Below, piece after piece: positions 29,906-34,296 of a stretch of 34,296 bases of DNA (positions within the stretch are counted from its first letter, which is position 1; each line of letters opens with the position of its first letter). The DNA comes from Bacillota bacterium. Lineage in GTDB: Bacteria; Bacillota; Clostridia; Christensenellales; Aristaeellaceae. The position numbers were made by a program, and so were the translations under genes. The stretch is taken from contig JAEYPB010000040.1 in NCBI GenBank assembly GCA_023411175.1, positions 1 through 34,296 of the forward strand, in the 5' to 3' direction. The notes beneath the pieces are model-generated. The model saw nothing but the letters and a program-made list of their open reading frames with translations, made no database searches and had not been told where the DNA came from.

Positions 29906-31162
29906 ATGCAGTTTCATGACATCCTGCGCTCCATCGTCACGAACACCATGCTTGTGGCGCTGCTGTTTACGCTGGCGCGCCCCAAATACCGTCCGCAAAC
30001 GCTGGGTATGGCGCTGGTGGCAATCGTGTCGCTCGATCTGGCGCTGAACATCCTATTCTATCTGCGGAACGACTATACGACGCTTGGAAAGCTGGACATC
30101 CTGTTTTTCATTCTTGTCGGCGCCGCCGTGAAACCACTCTTTCGGGAAACGCTCATGCAGTGGCTGTTCAACTGCCTCACGGCCATGAACGCCTATGCCG
30201 TCACGGTCGTTTTAAGCTACTACCTCCGCGAACTGTTTCCGTATCCGCAATACGCGATCACCGTGCTGCGCTTCCTCCTGTTTGCTGCCGCAATATTGCT
30301 GTTTCGCAAGCGCCTGAGCCCTCTCTATCGTCAGGTGGCGGAGCATTGGAGCGTTTACCTTTTTGTCGCGGCCAGTCTGTTTATGAATTTTGCATGGTAT
30401 TTTATAGGAAGCGACGATGTGGAGCAAACGTTGACAGAAGGTGTTGTTCCGCTCCTTCTGCTTGTTTTGCTGACGATGCTCGTGTATCTCGCAATCTTTC
30501 TTTCTTTGCGAAAAACCTTGCGCGAGGCGGCGCTGCGGGAAGAGAACTTGAAAATGCAGTCCGACCGGGAGCTTACCCTTCAGCGTCTCTCGCTGATGGA
30601 CGAGACCGTTCGGCAGATGAGCATCGTGCAGCATGACCGCCGCCACTTCAACAACACGCTGCTTTCCCTGCTGCGGCAGGGCGAAGCGGACAAGGCCGCT
30701 GACCTCATCCGGCAGCAGAGCATGGCGTTGCCGCAAAAGCCGCAAAGCTACTGTCAGAACGTGTCGGTGAACGCCGCCGTATCCTATTATGCCGAACTTG
30801 CGCGGCAGCGGGGCGTTCGCTGCGATCTGCGGCTGGACATTCCGGAGAAGCTCGACATCGATGAGCTCTCGCTGGTTATGGCGGTATCAAACCTTATGGA
30901 AAATGCCATTACCGCCGTCTCCGCCCTGCCTGCGGAACAGCGAACCTTGCGCTTTACGGCCGTGAACGCGGGCCAACTCATTTTTGAACTGTGCAACCCC
31001 TATGAAGGCGAGGTGGCGCTCGACAAAAACGGCTTCCCCATTCCTCCCGAGGAGGGTCACGGCAAGGGCACCCAAAGCGTGGCCGGATTCGTGAAGGAAT
31101 GCGACGGCGAGCTGGCCTATGAGACTTCGGACGGTGTATTCAAGGTTCGGCTGATGGTGTAA
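29906..31162 (+). CDS. GHKL sensor histidine kinase, AgrC-like
   Basis: A 418-aa membrane kinase. About six hydrophobic helices fill residues 1-200. A coiled linker (205-235) leads to the phosphoacceptor box VQHDRRHFNN with His243, then the N-box SNLMENAITAV (328-338) and the G-box GHGKGTQSV (384-392), typical of the GHKL clade without a classical D-box. This architecture is shared with AgrC-type peptide sensors, so the signal may be a peptide or a membrane condition. I place the start at the ATG at 29906, eight bases after GGGGGAG; a GTG at 29900 overlaps that site. Partner of the preceding response regulator. Confidence 0.88.
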   Translation: MQFHDILRSIVTNTMLVALLFTLARPKYRPQTLGMALVAIVSLDLALNILFYLRNDYTTLGKLDILFFILVGAAVKPLFRETLMQWLFNCLTAMNAYAVTVVLSYYLRELFPYPQYAITVLRFLLFAAAILLFRKRLSPLYRQVAEHWSVYLFVAASLFMNFAWYFIGSDDVEQTLTEGVVPLLLLVLLTMLVYLAIFLSLRKTLREAALREENLKMQSDRELTLQRLSLMDETVRQMSIVQHDRRHFNNTLLSLLRQGEADKAADLIRQQSMALPQKPQSYCQNVSVNAAVSYYAELARQRGVRCDLRLDIPEKLDIDELSLVMAVSNLMENAITAVSALPAEQRTLRFTAVNAGQLIFELCNPYEGEVALDKNGFPIPPEEGHGKGTQSVAGFVKECDGELAYETSDGVFKVRLMV

Positions 31163-31209
31163 CAACAGATGTCAAAGGTTTTTTCCCGGAATTCGGCAAC
31201 ATTAAGTAG

Positions 31210-31237
31210 GAAACCGCGCCTTTGGGGCAAGAAACCG
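31210..31237 (+). promoter_or_regulatory. Direct repeats with LytTR-type spacing
   Basis: GAAACCG occurs at 31210-31216 and at 31231-31237, exactly 21 bp apart, and both are followed by CGCC or ACGCC. LytTR regulators bind pairs of 9-bp direct repeats two helical turns apart. A possible -10 (CTATCC, about 31258) lies downstream. The sites lie between the kinase gene and the next gene. Confidence 0.45.
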
Positions 31238-31302
31238 ACGCCCCCTTCCTTTTGATGCTATCCTCCACGCAACGAAAGCACCAAGAGAGAGGGGGTGTTA
31301 CA

Positions 31303-31539
31303 ATGAGCGGAAACGATAGACGGCGGGAAGATCAGGCGCTGTCCGCCCCCAACTCCGGCGGCAACGTTTGGCCAAAACAGAGGTGTCCAGCCTTTACGCC
31401 ACGCAGTGGTGCGGCGGAGCAGACCTGTTGGTACTGCCTCTACGCCGACTTCCATCTGGATAAACCCCGTGCGCTGGATGTGGGCGTATGCTACTGGCCC
31501 AAGAAGATGCAGGCAGAAAAAGCAAGGAACGGGCTGTGA
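31303..31539 (+). CDS. Small cysteine-containing protein, 78 aa
   Basis: A hydrophilic 78-aa protein with a disordered start (MSGNDRRREDQALSAPNSGG), then cysteines in QRCPAF, ETCWYC-like QTCWYCLYADF and GVCYWPKKM. The C-x(n)-CxxC-x(n)-C pattern could bind zinc or an iron-sulfur cluster. I do not recognise the family, although the CWYC-YADFHL-K-RALDVGVCYW stretch looks conserved rather than random. GAGAGGGGG lies seven bases before the ATG. It is the first gene after the putative LytTR sites, and its stop overlaps the GTG of the next, broken frame. No signal peptide. Confidence 0.7.
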   Translation: MSGNDRRREDQALSAPNSGGNVWPKQRCPAFTPRSGAAEQTCWYCLYADFHLDKPRALDVGVCYWPKKMQAEKARNGL

Positions 31540-31718
31540 AAAAGAGACTATTCTCATAGCCCTGACATTGTGCGCGGCCCTGACGCCGCTGCCCACCGTG
31601 GCGCAAGAGTCGGTGGTGGCAGCCAATGTAAGGGGGATTCACGAAGGCATCCGCGGCATGGGACCTGAGTGGCTCTGTACCGACCATCCGGGCGACAGTA
31701 TGATTGGAGGAAACGAAC
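31536..31718 (+). pseudogene. Frameshifted small exported protein
   Basis: GTG at 31536 overlaps the previous stop (GTGA) and has AAGGA eight bases upstream. It encodes MKKRLFS and then meets TAG. One frame over, the sequence continues IALTLCAALTPLPTVAQESV, which completes a textbook signal peptide, and then reads NVRGIHEGIRGMGPEWLCTD. A single-base indel near 31554-31557 therefore breaks a gene for a small secreted protein. After it, the shifted frame runs on into the next gene, so the original end is unclear and a second lesion is possible. A sequencing error or programmed frameshift are alternatives; no slippery heptamer stands out. Confidence 0.5.
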
Positions 31719-33725
31719 ATGAAAACGAGGATTCTCTCTTTATTGCTGGCATTGGGCATGATGATCTCTCCGGCGCTGCTCATCACCGAAAACTCAGCCA
31801 GAGCCGAAGCGACGGAGAGCGCCGCGGCCTTGTGGGAAGCAAGCGGCACAAGGGACAAGATCGTCGTCATTAGCGACATTCACCTCGGCATCGAGGACCG
31901 CTATACCGAAACGCTGGAAAACCTCCCGCTGCTCATCGATTTTTTGCAGCGCCTGCAAAACACGAACGATGTGCGGGAACTGGTCATCGCCGGTGATTTT
32001 CTGGACGAGTGGTTTCTGCCCGTCTATTATCCCAGCTACACGGACCAAAACCAGTTTTACAAGGACGTGATCGCCAACAACCAGGCCGTTATTGATGAGT
32101 TCAACAACGTGATCGACAGCGGAATCAAGCTGGTTTACGTGATCGGGAACCATGATATAACGCTGGAAGCCGACGTTTTGCAGGAAGCAATCCCCGGCAT
32201 CGTTCAGGCCAGAGATGCCGAAGGGCTCGGCACCTATTATACGGGCGACCGAAACGAGATCGTCATCGAGCACGGCCACCGTTACGATGTGTTTTCCGCG
32301 CCGGACACGGTCACCAATGCGGAACTGTGCGGCAATGACGACACCATTTTCCCTGCGGGGTATTTTTACGCCCGCTATGCCGCCACATGGGTGCTGGAGG
32401 GCCGTCCGACGGTTGAGAAGAATCTGCCGGTGGTGACGAACGTGCCGGACAAAACCGATGCGGATCAGTACGGCGCTTATTTGTATTATTCGATTCTCAA
32501 ACACGTCTCCTCGCGGCTGACGCCCAACGAGGGCCTTGACGAGAAGATATTCGATATGCGCGTCTCCGGCTTTGACGATGCGTATACGTATCTTGATTTC
32601 TATCCGGCCCAGCAGGAAGACGGAACAATTTCCGCGCCGGTGCTGTTTAAAAACATTCAGCGTACATGGGCTGAGCGTCAGACGATCAACAATGTCAATG
32701 TACCCAACAGCTTCATTGAAGCGGTAGCCGGAACCTTGGATTGGAGCTATTTTTCCGAGCAGGCAAAGGTACAGTATCTGGACAATCCGGACGAAAGCGT
32801 TGACGTGGTGGTGTTCGGCCATACCCATGTGCCCGTATACGATGACATGGGCGACGGGAAATACTACCTGAATGACGGAACCTGGATCGACCATAACACC
32901 GACTATCCGGATGCCACCCGCACGTTTGCGGTCATCACCACCGGCGCTCAGGATACCGCCGCGCTGTATAGATTTATGGAGGACGGATCTCTGCTGGACA
33001 TCAGCGCGAGCGTCAACAAGACGGAAGACGGCAGTGCCGCAACCGAAGAAACCGCTCCGGCAGCAAATCCTTCGGACAATGTGACAATTGCGGAAAAAGC
33101 ACTTGAAAACTACGGCGATGATTCCACGCAGGCGCGTTATGTTGAAGTGAGCGGGTTGGCGGACGATGGTATACAGGCAAAGCTGAATGAAGGGTTAAAG
33201 TCCTTCTGCCTCTGGCCGACTACTGCTGCTGAGAGCGACACCACATACGACATTACGCCCGTTTTTGAAGTTGTGAGCGGCGATTTGCTGAGCATAAGGA
33301 CATACAATACCGCCTATACCGCGGGAGCGGCTTACCCTGTCAGCTCCGTACGGGCGCAGCTTTTCAGTTTGACTACGGGCGATGAGGTTGCAGCCGATCT
33401 GTGGGGTTTCATAAAGGACAAGGACGCGTTCAAACAGCTGGCACTTGACGGAAAATTCGGCCTGACGCTTGTAGGCGTCGATGGGGATATTCCCGAAGAA
33501 CTCAAAGCGGCGGCGTATAAGAAACTTGCCGAGAGCATTGATGCCTCCGAATTTGCATCGCAATTCTACTTTAGCGACGGGGGCAGCCTGAATGTGTGGT
33601 GCGATGGTGAAAACCACGCGACAGGGGACTATTGGTTGTTTGATATCCCTGTCGTAGATTTAGAAAGCCTCGCAACTGACCGACTGCTCCCCATTATTGA
33701 AACCCTGAAGAATCTCGGCAACTGA
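31719..33725 (+). CDS. Secreted metallophosphoesterase
   Basis: A 668-aa exported protein. Residues 1-30 are a signal peptide (MKTRILSLLLALGMMI, ending near SARAEA). The calcineurin-like catalytic core has VISDIHLG (metal Asp and His), VIAGDFLDEW, VIGNHDIT, IEHGHRYD and VVFGHTHVPVYD, the complete five-block order. After about residue 430 an acidic threonine- and alanine-rich linker leads to a C-terminal domain (residues 460-668) of mixed alpha/beta character that recalls DUF3298/DUF4163-like extracytoplasmic domains. The substrate is probably a nucleotide or other phosphoester outside the cell. GGAGG lies eight bases before the ATG. No sortase motif or membrane anchor is seen at the C-terminus. 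Confidence 0.87.
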   Translation: MKTRILSLLLALGMMISPALLITENSARAEATESAAALWEASGTRDKIVVISDIHLGIEDRYTETLENLPLLIDFLQRLQNTNDVRELVIAGDFLDEWFLPVYYPSYTDQNQFYKDVIANNQAVIDEFNNVIDSGIKLVYVIGNHDITLEADVLQEAIPGIVQARDAEGLGTYYTGDRNEIVIEHGHRYDVFSAPDTVTNAELCGNDDTIFPAGYFYARYAATWVLEGRPTVEKNLPVVTNVPDKTDADQYGAYLYYSILKHVSSRLTPNEGLDEKIFDMRVSGFDDAYTYLDFYPAQQEDGTISAPVLFKNIQRTWAERQTINNVNVPNSFIEAVAGTLDWSYFSEQAKVQYLDNPDESVDVVVFGHTHVPVYDDMGDGKYYLNDGTWIDHNTDYPDATRTFAVITTGAQDTAALYRFMEDGSLLDISASVNKTEDGSAATEETAPAANPSDNVTIAEKALENYGDDSTQARYVEVSGLADDGIQAKLNEGLKSFCLWPTTAAESDTTYDITPVFEVVSGDLLSIRTYNTAYTAGAAYPVSSVRAQLFSLTTGDEVAADLWGFIKDKDAFKQLALDGKFGLTLVGVDGDIPEELKAAAYKKLAESIDASEFASQFYFSDGGSLNVWCDGENHATGDYWLFDIPVVDLESLATDRLLPIIETLKNLGN

Positions 33726-34043
33726 TACTTGGGTATGCACTTATGCGGCAAGCCGAACTCAATGCCGTATTCGAGCCATGCAGCGGCCTGCGCCGGGTTA
33801 AGATGAGACTATGGCCGCTGCACGGAAACCCGGCGCCGGTTTGACGAATCCGCACCCGGAAAGCCCGGATGACCGGCAAGCGCAGCAAGATCATACCGTA
33901 TCTCCAGACGCTTTGCAGCGCCGACCTGATCACGCTGAGACGCTTTGGTATGGCACGGTGGAGCCGGTGTGGATAGCGGCAATAGGCAGCGAGCGTTCGG
34001 TTCGTATTCAGGACAGGAAGTTGAGATAAGCAAGCAAGGTAAA
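33726..34043. other. Intergenic stretch without a supported gene
   Basis: About 320 bases after the phosphoesterase stop. Short open frames exist on both strands, but none has a ribosome site, and none gives a recognisable protein. It may hold degraded sequence. Confidence 0.5.
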
Positions 34044-34126
34044 CCAACGGCACATTCCATCGAGGGATGTGCCGTTGGTACAATTACTTTGACAAGCACC
34101 GGCTAAGCCGACGGTTGTCAAAGTAA
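34044..34126. repeat. Two large tandem hairpins
   Basis: CCAACGGCACATTCC (34044-34058) pairs with GGGATGTGCCGTTGG (34064-34078) around ATCGA, with one wobble pair. Then TTACTTTGACAA (34084-34095) pairs perfectly with TTGTCAAAGTAA (34115-34126), with a small inner hairpin CGGC-TAA-GCCG. Both are longer than ordinary terminators. Confidence 0.6.
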
Positions 34127-34130
34127 CATG

Positions 34131-34161
34131 AAAAAACCCCGGAACCTCAACGATTCCGGGG
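34131..34161 (-). terminator. Terminator of the tRNA transcript
   Basis: On the minus strand CCCCGGAA (34161-34154) pairs with TTCCGGGG (34144-34137) and is followed directly by TTTTTT (34136-34131). It lies nine bases past the tRNA-Leu 3' end. Confidence 0.88.
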
Positions 34162-34170
34162 CTTTCACTC

Positions 34171-34258
34171 TGGTGCGGGAAACAGGACTTGAACCTGCAT
34201 GAAGGAAATCTTCACTAGAACCTGAATCTAGCGCGTCTGCCAATTCCGCCATTCCCGC
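34171..34258 (-). tRNA. tRNA-Leu, anticodon CAG
   Basis: An 88-base class II tRNA with encoded CCA. Acceptor GCGGGAA pairs with TTCCCGC. The D-arm has GGCAGACGC. The anticodon arm CTAGA-TTCAGGT-TCTAG gives anticodon CAG, which reads CUG leucine codons. A long variable arm (GAAGATTTCCTTC region) and T-loop GTTCAAGTC follow, as expected for leucine tRNAs. Confidence 0.93.
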
Positions 34259-34263
34259 TTGTC

Positions 34264-34296
34264 TGGTGGATGGGGGTGGATTCGAACCACCGAAGT
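34264..34296 (-). tRNA. 3' end of a tRNA, probably tRNA-Tyr
   Basis: The T-arm GGTGG-TTCGAAT-CCACC, acceptor strand CCCATCC, discriminator A and CCA are visible; the 5' part is outside the window. The ACTTCGG sequence before the T-arm suits the variable arm of a class II tRNA such as tRNA-Tyr. It lies five bases upstream of tRNA-Leu in the same transcript. Confidence 0.7.

Noticed and set aside
33811..34029. Small plus-strand open frames after the phosphoesterase
   Set aside because: No ribosome sites and no recognisable protein features; probably non-coding or degraded sequence.

Overview
The window looks like a chromosomal segment of a high-GC member of the Bacillota, most likely class Clostridia. 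The basis is strong GGAGG-type ribosome sites on almost every gene, TTG/GTG starts, a GHKL/LytTR two-component pair, a BMP-type nucleoside ABC transporter, a YugP-type zinc peptidase and a DUF362 ferredoxin protein. Species and family cannot be fixed from the sequence. All names rest on motif recognition by eye; no database search was run.

Layout. 1-2350 is an AT-richer accessory patch: the edge of a probable insertion sequence, a metallo-beta-lactamase-fold hydrolase, an unrecognised 269-aa protein and a three-copy 30-bp-period repeat. It is bracketed by two near-copies (192-220 and 2362-2389) of the 3' end of the 23S rRNA uracil methyltransferase gene, a known integration hotspot, so it is probably a decayed element or the end of one. 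2354-4929 (minus) is a housekeeping operon: small protein, pfkA, rlmD. Divergent from it is a VanX-like D,D-dipeptidase, followed by a convergent zinc peptidase. 6992-13162 holds a minus-strand unknown protein and, divergent from it, a plus-strand run: membrane protein, Hsp70-like ATPase with a membrane-type segment, geranylgeranyl-reductase-like flavoprotein, divergent AroE and a small protein. A CrcB fluoride channel converges on that run, and a small basic protein follows.

14246-18290 is an AfuABC/FbpABC-type importer (binding protein, two-domain permease, ATPase) with a near-perfect sigma-A promoter, flanked by two copies of a palindromic repeat. After an MgtC-like gene comes a six-gene minus-strand operon (26219 to 19417): 8-oxoguanine-deaminase-like amidohydrolase, BMP binding protein, double ATPase, two permeases and a MerR/BmrR-type regulator, apparently for uptake and deamination of a purine-like compound. 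Its promoter has the 19-bp spacer typical of MerR control. A DUF362 iron-sulfur protein next door has an even clearer MerR-type promoter.

The last third holds a Gfo/Idh/MocA oxidoreductase and then a likely signalling regulon: LytTR response regulator, GHKL histidine kinase, a pair of direct repeats 21 bp apart that fit LytTR binding, a small cysteine-containing protein, a frameshifted exported peptide and a secreted metallophosphoesterase. The window ends in a minus-strand tRNA cluster (tRNA-Leu(CAG) and the 3' end of a probable tRNA-Tyr) with a strong terminator.

The best candidates for something undescribed are the Hsp70-like/membrane-protein locus (about 7-11 kb), the two MerR-type promoters around the purine operon and DUF362 gene, and the LytTR-linked secreted cassette at 29-34 kb.
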